Source of the DNA: Profundibacter sp033851955
Lineage (GTDB): Bacteria > Pseudomonadota > Alphaproteobacteria > Rhodobacterales > Rhodobacteraceae
DNA: 64,000 nt
Reading direction: 5' to 3'
NCBI GenBank assembly: GCA_033851955.1
Contig: JAWSVK010000008.1
Span: 1-64,000, forward strand
Shown: piece after piece, positions 44,496-53,341 of the stretch
Layout of the letters: the number at the start of each line of letters is the position of its first letter
Numbering within the stretch: position 1 is the stretch's first letter
Translations under genes and position numbers: made by a program
Notes under the pieces: generated by a model
What the model was told of the DNA's origin: nothing
The model's database searches: none
Seen by the model: the letters and a program-made list of their open reading frames with translations, nothing else

Positions 44496-46088
44496 CTAAA
44501 ACGCCCCGTCATAATCCGCTTTGTCAATCGGGCAAACCAGAACCGTAAACGTATCGCGCCCCAACGCCGCCTCCACCGCCACTTGCAATGCCGCACGGCT
44601 CTCAACGACGACACCCACGCCCCGATAGGCCTGCGCAACCGCAACAATATCAGTGGCCTGAAACTGAACCCCGTAGCTTTTCAACTGCATTGCCGTCTGC
44701 TTTTTCTCGATTAGTGCCAGGGAATTATCCACCGGCACCACGATCACCACGGGTGCGTGCATATCACGCAATGTCGCCAAATCCCCTGTGGTCATGTCAA
44801 ACCCAGCATCGCCAACGACGGCCACAACGGGAGTTTCGGGCGCAGCTCGTTTATACCCAATCGCCAGTGGAACCGCGACGCCCATCGTGCAAAATGCCGC
44901 CGATTGCAGCAGTGAATTGGGGCGGTTGCACTGCCACATTTGACTAAGCAAAATTCGATGCGCGCCGCTGTCAGCTGTCACCAAAGCCTCACGCGGCAAA
45001 ACTTCGTTGAGCGTCGCGTAAATTTGGTGCGGCCCCCAATCGTCGCGGATCGCAAACACCCGCTTCAATTCAGCCCGCGCAGCCGCCGGCTCGCCGTTTG
45101 GCCACACCTTGCCAGCAGGTCCACCCAGCGCCGACACCGCAGCACCAATGTCGCCCACAAACTGCACTGCACTTTCATGCATGCCGTGATCATTGGCTGC
45201 GTGCATAATTTCAATCGTATTCTCCCGCAGCCACGGCCGGATCCAACCGCTGCGCATTTCAATCGGATCATAGCCAGCCAAGATCACACAATCAGAATCC
45301 GCCAACAGTGGTAAAATCGTTTCATCTGACAGCGGTGAGAGCCCATGACCGCCCAGCGCCAACGGATGACTTTCTGGAATAATTCCTTTGGCTTTATACG
45401 TGGTTACAACAGGTATTTGATTCAATTCAGCCATCTCTAGAATGGCAGAACCAGCGGCATGATGAACCGCGCCTAAGCCCGCCAAAAGAATTGGTTTTTT
45501 GGCCTTGGCTAGCATGTCTCGCGCTTGTTCAAGGTCCGCGCCGTCAACCCATAGATTTGGAGCCGCAATCTGCACCGTTTCCACGGCCTGTGTCACGACA
45601 TCGAGCGCCAAAGCATCCGGCAGATCGATATGCACCGGCCCCATCGGATCGGTTCGCGCAATCGACAGCGCTTGCTGCACCACCTGCGCCGCGGTCCCTG
45701 CCTCGATGCGCAATGTGGCCTTGGTCACGGGCGCCATCATCGCGGCTTGATCGATAACCTGATGCGTGAATTGCGCCGCCATCTCATGACTGACACAACC
45801 GCTTAGGACGATCAACGGGACCTGTTCTTGATAGGCGTTGGCCACAGTGTTTACAGCATTGGCAATCCCCGGCCCAAGCGTCGCAATCAGCACGCCCGGC
45901 GCACCCGATGCGTGCCAACTGCCCTCGGCCATATAGCCGCCCGCGTTCTCGTGTTTGACCAGCGTAAACTCCAGCCCAGCCACCCGCAGCGCGTCCAACA
46001 AAACCAGCACCTCGCCGCCGGGCATGCCGAAAACATGTTTGCACCCCGCCTCTGCGAGCCCCGCCGCAATCGCCTCTGCCGCGTTCAT
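44496..46088 (-). CDS. ThDP-dependent acetolactate-synthase-like enzyme
   Basis: The 530-residue three-domain enzyme has an N-terminal PYR domain with catalytic Glu in KHENAGGYMAEG, a central Rossmann domain (around 195-330), and a C-terminal PP domain with the diphosphate motif GDAGFDMTTGDLATL and VDNS in place of NN. It may be a decarboxylase or synthase of the acetolactate-synthase/benzoylformate-decarboxylase group. No small regulatory subunit is present, so branched-chain synthesis is unlikely. It overlaps the acyl-CoA dehydrogenase stop by ATGA and ends the LysR-linked operon. Confidence 0.8.
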   Translation of the reverse strand: MNAAEAIAAGLAEAGCKHVFGMPGGEVLVLLDALRVAGLEFTLVKHENAGGYMAEGSWHASGAPGVLIATLGPGIANAVNTVANAYQEQVPLIVLSGCVSHEMAAQFTHQVIDQAAMMAPVTKATLRIEAGTAAQVVQQALSIARTDPMGPVHIDLPDALALDVVTQAVETVQIAAPNLWVDGADLEQARDMLAKAKKPILLAGLGAVHHAAGSAILEMAELNQIPVVTTYKAKGIIPESHPLALGGHGLSPLSDETILPLLADSDCVILAGYDPIEMRSGWIRPWLRENTIEIMHAANDHGMHESAVQFVGDIGAAVSALGGPAGKVWPNGEPAAARAELKRVFAIRDDWGPHQIYATLNEVLPREALVTADSGAHRILLSQMWQCNRPNSLLQSAAFCTMGVAVPLAIGYKRAAPETPVVAVVGDAGFDMTTGDLATLRDMHAPVVIVVPVDNSLALIEKKQTAMQLKSYGVQFQATDIVAVAQAYRGVGVVVESRAALQVAVEAALGRDTFTVLVCPIDKADYDGAF

Positions 46089-47272
46089 TTCTCACCCCGT
46101 GAATAACCATCCCGCGTCTGCGGCAATTTCATATCCAACACCCTGCCCGCAATCAGGTTGCGCAACATCTGCGCGGTGCCGCCGCCAATCGTGAACATCC
46201 GCGCATCCCGTACCATACGCTCCAACGGCAGATTGCGCGAATAGCCCGCCGCCCCGTGCATTTGCAGCGCGTCATTGGTGACCTTCACAGCCGTTTCCGA
46301 GGCAAACAACTTGGCCTGCGCCGCCTGCAAAGGATCGGGAAACCCATCCCCACTGCAAGCCGCGCGCCAGATCATCATCCTCGCGGCTTCAAGCGCGACA
46401 TTCATGTCAGCCACCATCCATTGCAGCCCTTGAAATTCGGCAATCGGCCGCCCGAACTGTTCGCGTTGCTTGATAAAGTCACAAGCCGCCTCATAGGCAC
46501 CAGCCGCCACGCCCAGCGCAACCGTGCCCGCCCCGACCCGCTGGCCATTATAAGCGTTCATTAATCCAGCAAACCCGCGCTTAATACCTTGGGGTGGGAT
46601 CACCGCCATGTCAGCAGAAATTTCCAAGCCCTCAAACCGCACCTCGGTTTCCGGAATGCCGCGCAATCCCATCGCCGGTTCGCGCGGCCCGATGATCAGC
46701 CCGTCATCCTCGCCACGCACCGCCAAAAAACCGCCGATGCCCAGCCGTTCACCATTTTCCTCGACCTGCGCGAAAATCAGATGCGCCTTTGAAACGCCGC
46801 CCCCCGTGATCCAGTGCTTAACCCCGTTCAAAACATAAGTGTTTCCGGTTTTCACCGCCACCGTGGTCATGTCGGTCGCCGCCGACCCTGATCCAGGTTC
46901 GGTGATGCAAATCGCGGGTTTGTCACCCGCCAAAACCAATGGCGCGACACGGTCGATTTGTGCCTGCGTACCATAAGCACAAATCGCACCAATCGCGCCC
47001 ATATTGCCCTCAACCACAATGCGCCCTGTGACGCCGCAGGCCTTGGCCATTTCCTCAACCACCAGCACCGCATCTAGATAGCTCGCCCCCAGCCCACCGT
47101 GCGCCTTGGGAATGCACATTCCCATAAAGCCAGCCTCGGTTAGCGCCGCCACATTGTCCCAAGGGTATTGCTCACTACGGTCCACCTCGGCGGCTCGCTC
47201 ACGCACCATCCCCTGTGCCAGTTCGCGCGCCGCGCTTTGGATTTGTATCTGTTCTGGTGTCAGTTGGAACAT
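46085..47272 (-). CDS. Acyl-CoA dehydrogenase family protein
   Basis: A 395-residue FAD enzyme with ACAD N- and middle-domain motifs (FQLTPEQIQIQSAARELAQ; CITEPGSGSAATDMTTVA; HWITGGG) and a C-terminal helical domain (KQREQFGRPIAEFQGLQWMVADM). At the position of the common catalytic (Y)EGT it reads IGGGT, so its base is elsewhere, or it acts as a reductase. The ATG overlaps the CoA-transferase stop as TGATG, behind GGAGGAG. Substrate unknown. Confidence 0.88.
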   Translation of the reverse strand: MFQLTPEQIQIQSAARELAQGMVRERAAEVDRSEQYPWDNVAALTEAGFMGMCIPKAHGGLGASYLDAVLVVEEMAKACGVTGRIVVEGNMGAIGAICAYGTQAQIDRVAPLVLAGDKPAICITEPGSGSAATDMTTVAVKTGNTYVLNGVKHWITGGGVSKAHLIFAQVEENGERLGIGGFLAVRGEDDGLIIGPREPAMGLRGIPETEVRFEGLEISADMAVIPPQGIKRGFAGLMNAYNGQRVGAGTVALGVAAGAYEAACDFIKQREQFGRPIAEFQGLQWMVADMNVALEAARMMIWRAACSGDGFPDPLQAAQAKLFASETAVKVTNDALQMHGAAGYSRNLPLERMVRDARMFTIGGGTAQMLRNLIAGRVLDMKLPQTRDGYSRGEK

Positions 47273-48459
47273 CACTCCTCCAACCAGTCGGCCAAGACCT
47301 CATCAGTATGCTCTCCAACCAAAGGCGGGTGCTGACGATAGCTGATCGGCGTGCCGCTGAACTTGATTGGATTGCCGATTAGATCAACCTGTCCTGACGC
47401 CGCCAACGGATGCGGCATTGAAATCTTCATGTCCCGCGCAGCCACTTGCTCCGAAGCGAACACCTCTGGCACGGTGTTTATCTCGCCCCCAGGCACGCCT
47501 TCGGCTTCCATATCCGACACCAGCGTTGCCTTTTTGATCTGGCGAATACGGGCTTCAAGCAAGGCGATCAGGGCAACCCGATGTTCCAACCGCGAAGTAT
47601 TGGTGATGAACCGCACGTCCTCGGCCAGTTCTGGCGCGCCGATCAACACCGCAAAACGCGCGAATTGAGCGTCATTGCCGACCGCCACAGCCGCATGGCC
47701 ATCCGCACATTCAAACACTTGATAAGGCACAATATTAGGATGCTGGTTGCCGCGCCGCTGCGGAGCTTCGCCCGACAGCAGATAATTCACACCCTCATTC
47801 GCCATCCACGCCACTTGAGTGTCGGCCAACGCAATATCAATATGCTGCCCCTCACCGGTCGCATCGCGATGCCGCAACGCCGCCAAAATCGCGTTGCTTG
47901 CGTACATGCCGCACATGATGTCGGCGATCCCTACCCCCACCTTAGTTGGCTCTCCGTCCGGATCTCCCGTTAGGCTCATGATGCCGCCTGCCGCTTGCGC
48001 CAACAAATCATAGCCCGCCCGATGCGAGTTTGGCCCTGTTAGGCCAAACCCGCTGATCGAACAATAAACCGCGGACGGATTTCGTGCCGAAATGGTTTCA
48101 TAGTCCAGCCCATATTTCTCCAACCCCTTGGGCTTGAAATTCTGGATCACAACGTCTGCTTTTTCAGCCAACTTACGCAGGGTTTCCGCCCCGTCCGGAT
48201 CAGACATATCCACCGCAATGCTGCGTTTGTTACGGTTGGTGCACATGTAATAGGCGCTTTCGCGGGTAGCTTCTCCGTCGGCAGTTGTCACATAGGGTGG
48301 GCCCCATGCGCGGGTGTCATCTCCAACCCCGGGCCGCTCGACTTTGATCACATCCGCGCCCATATCACCGAGCAATTGGGTGGCATAAGGCCCTGCCAAA
48401 ATACGTGACATATCCAGAATGCGAAGGCCTTTAAGGGGACCAGTATTGGGTGGTGACAT
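47272..48459 (-). CDS. CaiB/BaiF-family (class III) CoA-transferase
   Basis: The 395-residue enzyme has the class III signature (GLRILDMSRILAGPYATQLLGDMGADVIKVERPGVGDDTRAWGP) and the active-site Asp in FGLTGPNSHRAGYDLLAQAAGG (Asp near residue 170). Members pass CoA between carboxylates. It is the first gene of the operon with the acyl-CoA dehydrogenase and ThDP enzyme and is divergent from the LysR gene. The donor and acceptor cannot be named. Confidence 0.9.
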   Translation of the reverse strand: MSPPNTGPLKGLRILDMSRILAGPYATQLLGDMGADVIKVERPGVGDDTRAWGPPYVTTADGEATRESAYYMCTNRNKRSIAVDMSDPDGAETLRKLAEKADVVIQNFKPKGLEKYGLDYETISARNPSAVYCSISGFGLTGPNSHRAGYDLLAQAAGGIMSLTGDPDGEPTKVGVGIADIMCGMYASNAILAALRHRDATGEGQHIDIALADTQVAWMANEGVNYLLSGEAPQRRGNQHPNIVPYQVFECADGHAAVAVGNDAQFARFAVLIGAPELAEDVRFITNTSRLEHRVALIALLEARIRQIKKATLVSDMEAEGVPGGEINTVPEVFASEQVAARDMKISMPHPLAASGQVDLIGNPIKFSGTPISYRQHPPLVGEHTDEVLADWLEE

Positions 48460-48572
48460 TTGTAATTTCCTTCATGCAGGCAGACTCGCCTTTGGGCCGA
48501 CCCTATGATGTTGTCGTTGTAAAGAAAAACGAAACTAATTTACATTTACCGTTAAAAATACTAACACTAATC

Positions 48573-49460
48573 ATGCGCCTTGATCACCTATCCTCACTTA
48601 TCGCCATCGCTGAACACGGCAGCTTTTCCGCCGCTGCTGCAGTCATTAACCTAAGCCATTCCGCCGTCAGCATCCAAATGCGCCAGCTGGAAAATCAAGT
48701 CGGCGCACAGTTGTTCGATCGCAGCACCCGCCCGCCGCAACTTACCCCGCTTGGCCGCGACTATGTTGCCCGCGCCCGCGTCATCATCACCAAAGTAGAC
48801 GAGTTGCAAAGGCTGCCCACCCATGACCGCTTAGAAGGCACGGTTTCATTTGGATTTGTACCAACCACCCTGCAAACAATTTTACCGGTGATCCTGACCC
48901 AATTGCAAACCCGCCACGCAAACCTTCAGGTCACGGCGCGATCAGGGTTTTCCGAGGAACTGGCCAAAGACGTTGCAACCGGCGATCTGGATTTCGCTTT
49001 CTTGAGCGCGTCAAACACACCGCGTTCAGACATCACCCTAGACTTCATTGCGAATGAGCCATTGTTCCTGATCGCCGCCCCAGACACGCCCAAACATCTG
49101 CAAGTTGACGATCTATTGCGCGATCAGCCCTATATCGCGTTTAGCCCCAGCACTTGGTTAGGCGATCAGATTTTCGCTGGCCTAAAAGCCCGTGGCATTT
49201 CGTTCACGCTCTCGATCGAGCTTGACTCGATTGATGCGGTTGAAAACCTTGTGGCGCAAGGGTTTGGTGTTTCAATCGTCCCCCAACGTCTGTTTGCTGA
49301 CGATATGGGTAATACCCTGCGCTGCTTGGCGTTTGGCGGCGAGGCCGAGAGCCGAAAACTGGTGCTTGCCTCGCACCTGCACTGCCGTCGCCCCACATTA
49401 CGACGCACCATGATTGACTTTTTACGGCCCCAAAAGATGGCAAAAACGCCCCCACAATGA
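48573..49460 (+). CDS. LysR-family transcriptional regulator
   Basis: The 295-residue regulator has an N-terminal winged helix (MRLDHLSSLIAIAEHGSFSAAAAVINLSHSAVSIQMRQLENQVGAQLF) and an effector domain from about residue 90. It is divergent from the CoA-transferase operon with 113 bases between starts, so it probably controls that operon. MRLDHL was chosen as start from family alignment. Confidence 0.9.
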   Translation: MRLDHLSSLIAIAEHGSFSAAAAVINLSHSAVSIQMRQLENQVGAQLFDRSTRPPQLTPLGRDYVARARVIITKVDELQRLPTHDRLEGTVSFGFVPTTLQTILPVILTQLQTRHANLQVTARSGFSEELAKDVATGDLDFAFLSASNTPRSDITLDFIANEPLFLIAAPDTPKHLQVDDLLRDQPYIAFSPSTWLGDQIFAGLKARGISFTLSIELDSIDAVENLVAQGFGVSIVPQRLFADDMGNTLRCLAFGGEAESRKLVLASHLHCRRPTLRRTMIDFLRPQKMAKTPPQ

Positions 49461-49645
49461 TGCGCGTATCGACGATCGCACCATGCCCGGGACGAGCCGC
49501 ATTCTCTGCGCAAATAGTCGCATTTACTAAACCTAATACCCCGTCTCTCTTGACCCGCAAATCAGCTGAACCTAAACGCATGGGGTGGGAAACCTCACAA
49601 AAACCGCGCCCTTTGCTGCTCGCAAACAAAAACAGGAATTGAACC

Positions 49646-50335
49646 ATGTCCTTTGATCGCTCAATCAAAATTGCCCCCTCCATTCTTTCGGCTGACTTTG
49701 CCAACTTTGGTCAGGAGATCCGCGCCATTGAGGATCAAGGCTGTGACTGGGTCCATGTTGATGTCATGGACGGTCATTTCGTGCCCAACCTGACATTTGG
49801 CCCGCCCGCCGTGGCCGCGTTTCGCCCGCATGTTAAAACCGTGATGGATGTGCATCTGATGATCGCCCCCGTGGATCAATATATTGACGCCTACGCCTCG
49901 GCTGGTGCCGATATCATCACCGCCCATCTTGAGGCTTCGCCACACATTCACCGCACCTTGCAAGCCATTCGTGGTGCAGGTGCCAAGGCCGGGCTGGCCC
50001 TCAACCCTGGCACGGGGCTTGGTGACATTGAGTACCTGTTGGATATGGTTGATCTGTTTTGCGTCATGACCGTGAACCCCGGCTTTGGCGGGCAAAAATT
50101 CATCCACTCGCAAGTCGACAAAGTCAAAAAGCTGCGCGCAATGATCGGTGATCGCCCGATCCACATTGAAATCGATGGTGGCATCACCACCGAAACCGCG
50201 CCCCTGATGGCCGCGGCGGGTGCGGATGTGCTGGTGGCGGGATCTGCAGTGTTCAAAGGCGGATCGGTCGATACGCCCGAGGTTTATGGCACCAACATCC
50301 GCGCTATCCGCGACGCGGCTTCTGCCGCACAATAA
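49646..50335 (+). CDS. rpe: Ribulose-phosphate 3-epimerase
   Basis: A 229-residue TIM barrel interconverting ribulose-5-phosphate and xylulose-5-phosphate. Motifs are IAPSILSADFANFG (catalytic Asp), HVDVMDGHFVPNLTFGP, HLEA, MTVNPGFGGQKF and EIDGGI. Gene order rpe-redoxin-gph is tight. The 185 bases before it contain only its leader. Confidence 0.96.
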   Translation: MSFDRSIKIAPSILSADFANFGQEIRAIEDQGCDWVHVDVMDGHFVPNLTFGPPAVAAFRPHVKTVMDVHLMIAPVDQYIDAYASAGADIITAHLEASPHIHRTLQAIRGAGAKAGLALNPGTGLGDIEYLLDMVDLFCVMTVNPGFGGQKFIHSQVDKVKKLRAMIGDRPIHIEIDGGITTETAPLMAAAGADVLVAGSAVFKGGSVDTPEVYGTNIRAIRDAASAAQ

Positions 50336-50350
50336 TCAGGAGACAACATC

Positions 50351-50893
50351 ATGGCCGCCACCCCACCCGTCTGCGATTTCAACTGGCCTGCAGTGGATTT
50401 CACCCTGCCCGCCACCGATGGCAACAGCTATGCGCTAAACGATCTCCGCGGGCAAAACGGCACCCTGATTATGTTCATCTGCAACCATTGCCCTTATGTG
50501 ATCTCGATCCACGACAAACTGCTGCGCGACGCCCGTGACCTGACAGAACTGGGCATCACCGTGATTGCGATCAACGCCAATGACGCCGATACCTACCCAG
50601 ATGACAGCTTTGAAAACATGAAAAAGCAAGCCTTCCCTTTTCCTTATCTGCATGACGAAAGCCAAGCCGTGGCGCGCGCCTATGATGCCGCCTGCACACC
50701 GGATTTCTTTGGCTTTAATGCCGAAATGGGTCTGCAATACCGTGGCCGACTGGATTCCTCGGGCCGCAACGCAGGCGCCGATGAGCTGACCCGTGATCTG
50801 TATCTGGCCATGAAGCAAATTTCCGAAACCGGCCAAGGGCCCGCAGACCAAGTCCCGTCAATGGGCTGTTCTATAAAATGGAAAACCCCATGA
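50351..50893 (+). CDS. Thioredoxin-fold redoxin
   Basis: The 180-residue protein has an AhpC/TSA-like thioredoxin fold (FTLPATDGNSYALNDLRGQNGTLIMFICNHCPYV) with CNHC as the presumed redox pair and RGRLDSSGRN near the C-terminus. A role as a peroxiredoxin-like or reductase protein is likely, the exact substrate unknown. Its stop overlaps the gph start (ATGA). Confidence 0.88.
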   Translation: MAATPPVCDFNWPAVDFTLPATDGNSYALNDLRGQNGTLIMFICNHCPYVISIHDKLLRDARDLTELGITVIAINANDADTYPDDSFENMKKQAFPFPYLHDESQAVARAYDAACTPDFFGFNAEMGLQYRGRLDSSGRNAGADELTRDLYLAMKQISETGQGPADQVPSMGCSIKWKTP

Positions 50894-51540
50894 TCCCCAT
50901 CGTTTTTGATCTGGACGGCACGCTGATTGACAGCGCGCCTGATCTGCACGCGGCCTGTGTGAAAATGCTGGCCCAAGAAAACGCGCCAGCGCCCAGCTTG
51001 CAAACCGTGATCACCTATATCGGCAACGGCGTGCCCAAACTGGTCGAGCGCGCCATGCAAGACGCCAGCATCCCGATGTCCGAGCACGGCCGCTTGATCC
51101 GCGCCTTCATGAAGTTCTACAATCAAAACCCAGCAACCCTGACCAAGCTGTATCCCAACCTGCTGCCATTGTTGGACACGCTGATCGCCAAAGGCCATCG
51201 CTTGGCGATCTGCACCAACAAACCCGAAGCCCCCGCCCGCCTGATCCTAGATATGCTGGACATAGAATTCTATTTCGACGTTGTGGTCGGCGGCGACACG
51301 CTTGACCAAAAGAAACCGGACCCCGCCCCCCTGCTGCACACCTTAAAACTGCTGGATACGGGCCGTTGCGTCTATGTTGGCGACAGCGAAGTAGATGCCG
51401 AAACCGCCGATCGCGCCAAACAGCCGATGGCGCTCTTCACCCAAGGCTACCGCAAAGTCCCCGTCGCCAAACTGCCGCATGATTTCAGCTTTGACGATTT
51501 CGCAGACCTAGGCCCTTATATCGAGACCCTCGCAGAATAA
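50890..51540 (+). CDS. gph: Phosphoglycolate phosphatase (HAD)
   Basis: A 216-residue HAD phosphatase with FDLDGTLIDS (nucleophile Asp), CTNKPEAPARL (motif II), Lys in DQKKPDPAP and VGDSEVDAETA. It hydrolyses 2-phosphoglycolate, a product of DNA repair or Rubisco oxygenation. The ATG at 50890 was chosen because it overlaps the redoxin stop. ATG at 50878 is also in frame. Confidence 0.93.
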   Translation: MIPIVFDLDGTLIDSAPDLHAACVKMLAQENAPAPSLQTVITYIGNGVPKLVERAMQDASIPMSEHGRLIRAFMKFYNQNPATLTKLYPNLLPLLDTLIAKGHRLAICTNKPEAPARLILDMLDIEFYFDVVVGGDTLDQKKPDPAPLLHTLKLLDTGRCVYVGDSEVDAETADRAKQPMALFTQGYRKVPVAKLPHDFSFDDFADLGPYIETLAE

Positions 51541-51555
51541 ATCCATAGGGTCGTG

Positions 51556-51804
51556 CTATCGTCTGGTGCGCAATATTTTCTGCCAAATCGTGCCACCGAC
51601 AAATTTCGGCAATAAGATGAAATAGGCCAGTACCAATGCAAACAAGACAAGTGCGGGCAGCCCGTTTAACTGAAAACCGTTTTCGGTTGTGTCGCCCGTG
51701 AATTTTGCAATGAGGTAGCCAAGCCCGCCAAAACTGGTGATAAAATCAAGAATTCCGGCAAGTATTTTACGCCCTGTGCCTACGGGTTTTGCGTCATCTG
51801 ACAT
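51556..51804 (-). CDS. RDD-like small membrane protein
   Basis: The 82-residue protein has three hydrophobic segments (ILDFITSFGGLGYLIA; LPALVLFALVLAYFILLP) and the RDD-type end KFVGGTIWQKILRTRR. The RDD family (also called DUF805-like in some members) has no firm function; some are transporters. The start at 51804 follows GGAGGAA; the 15-base-longer frame was rejected. Confidence 0.78.
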   Translation of the reverse strand: MSDDAKPVGTGRKILAGILDFITSFGGLGYLIAKFTGDTTENGFQLNGLPALVLFALVLAYFILLPKFVGGTIWQKILRTRR

Positions 51805-51977
51805 AATAAATTCCTCCAATGTTCAAAACCACGACCATAGGGAACGCGGTTCAATGTCGCAATGTCGCATTTCATTGTGCTATTTCTGTCATGCTCTGGT
51901 GAATTAATCTCTCTTGGCAATCCAAAAAAAAGCCGCTTAACTGCGCTGGTATTCTAGACCTTATAGAAAGCCAGATC

Positions 51978-53339
51978 ATGACAGCCCCCCTGACGTTTGA
52001 TGCGCTAAAGAAACTGGTTGCCGATGGCAGCTTTGATACGGTCCTGACCGTGATGGTCGACATGCAGGGTCGTTTGATGGGCAAGCGCATGGTGGCGCAA
52101 TATTTCATCGATGGCGCTTATAAAGAAACCCATTGCTGCAACTACCTGTTGGCCACCGATCTGGAAATGGCCACCCCCGAGGGCTATGCCTCGACCAGTT
52201 GGGAATCCGGTTACGGCGACTATGTGATGAAGCCAGATTTGGACACCATTCGCCCAATGCCATGGCTTGAGGGCACAGCGATGGTGCTCTGTGATGTGCT
52301 GGATCACCACGGCCACGACATCCCCCATTCGCCCCGCGCTGTGTTGAAACGCCAAATCGCCCGCCTGCACGACATGGGCATGGACGCGATGATGGCCACC
52401 GAACTGGAGTTTTTCCTGTTTGCCAAAACATTCGATGAAATCCGCGCAGACGGCTTTCAAAATCTGGAACCTATCAGCGCCTATAATGAAGATTACCACA
52501 TCCTGCAGACCACTAAAGAAGAAGGTATCATGCGCCCAATCCGCAACCATTTGCTGGCCGCAGGCGTTCCCGTTGAAGGCTCCAAGGGCGAAGCCGAAGC
52601 AGGCCAAGAAGAGCTGAACATCAAATACGGCGCGCCGCTGGATTGCGCCGATAACCACTCAATTGCCAAACACGCGATCAAGGAAATCGCTTGGGCCAAA
52701 GGGCACGCCGTGACCTTCCTGCCCAAGTGGCACGCCGACCGCGTTGGCAGCTCGTCACACGTGCATCAATCATTGTGGAAAGACGGCTCGTCACTGTTTT
52801 ATGACGCTGCAAAACCCCACGCCATGTCGGATTTAATGCGCAGCTATATCGCAGGCATGATCAAATACGCACCTGACTACACCTATTTTCTAGCCCCATA
52901 CATCAACAGCTACAAACGGTTTCAAAAAGGCACTTTTGCCCCCACAGGCACCGCCTGGTCCGTTGACAACCGCACCGCCGGGTTTCGTCTGTGTGGCGAA
53001 GGCACCAAAGCCGTTCGGGTCGAATGCCGCATCGGTGGCTCTGATATGAACCCCTATTTGGCGATGGCGGCGCAATTGGCAGCGGGCTTGGCCGGGATTG
53101 AGGAAAATCTCGTACTGGGCGCGCCGCTTACTGGCGATGCCTATGCCGACAAAACCGTCGACAATATCCCTGCCAATTTGCGTGACGCTGGGGATGCTTT
53201 GAAAGGCTCTGATATGTTGCGCAAAGCGCTTGGCGATGTGGTTGTAGATCACTACACCCGCGCAGCGACATGGGAGCAAGAAGAGTTCGACAAAGTCGTC
53301 ACCGACTATGAAATTGCCCGTGGATTTGAAAGAGCCTAA
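51978..53339 (+). CDS. Glutamine-synthetase-family gamma-glutamyl ligase
   Basis: A 453-residue GS-fold ligase with GS C-domain motifs (ATELEFFLF; NIKYGAPLDCADNHSIAKHAIKEIAWAKG; FLPKWHADRVGSSSHVHQSLW; APTGTAWSVDNRTAGFR; VECRIGGSDMNPYLAMAAQLAAG). Relatives GlnA4, PuuA and IpuC join glutamate to amines such as ethanolamine, putrescine or isopropylamine. A type III nitrogen-assimilation GlnT is possible. The following aldehyde and iron alcohol dehydrogenases favour an amino-alcohol substrate. The next gene follows by 2 bases. Confidence 0.85.
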   Translation: MTAPLTFDALKKLVADGSFDTVLTVMVDMQGRLMGKRMVAQYFIDGAYKETHCCNYLLATDLEMATPEGYASTSWESGYGDYVMKPDLDTIRPMPWLEGTAMVLCDVLDHHGHDIPHSPRAVLKRQIARLHDMGMDAMMATELEFFLFAKTFDEIRADGFQNLEPISAYNEDYHILQTTKEEGIMRPIRNHLLAAGVPVEGSKGEAEAGQEELNIKYGAPLDCADNHSIAKHAIKEIAWAKGHAVTFLPKWHADRVGSSSHVHQSLWKDGSSLFYDAAKPHAMSDLMRSYIAGMIKYAPDYTYFLAPYINSYKRFQKGTFAPTGTAWSVDNRTAGFRLCGEGTKAVRVECRIGGSDMNPYLAMAAQLAAGLAGIEENLVLGAPLTGDAYADKTVDNIPANLRDAGDALKGSDMLRKALGDVVVDHYTRAATWEQEEFDKVVTDYEIARGFERA

Positions 53340-53341
53340 TC

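Noticed and set aside
44496..48459. Oxalate degradation (oxalyl-CoA decarboxylase plus formyl-CoA transferase)
   Set aside because: The ThDP enzyme lacks oxalyl-CoA decarboxylase features and the acyl-CoA dehydrogenase has no place in that pathway.
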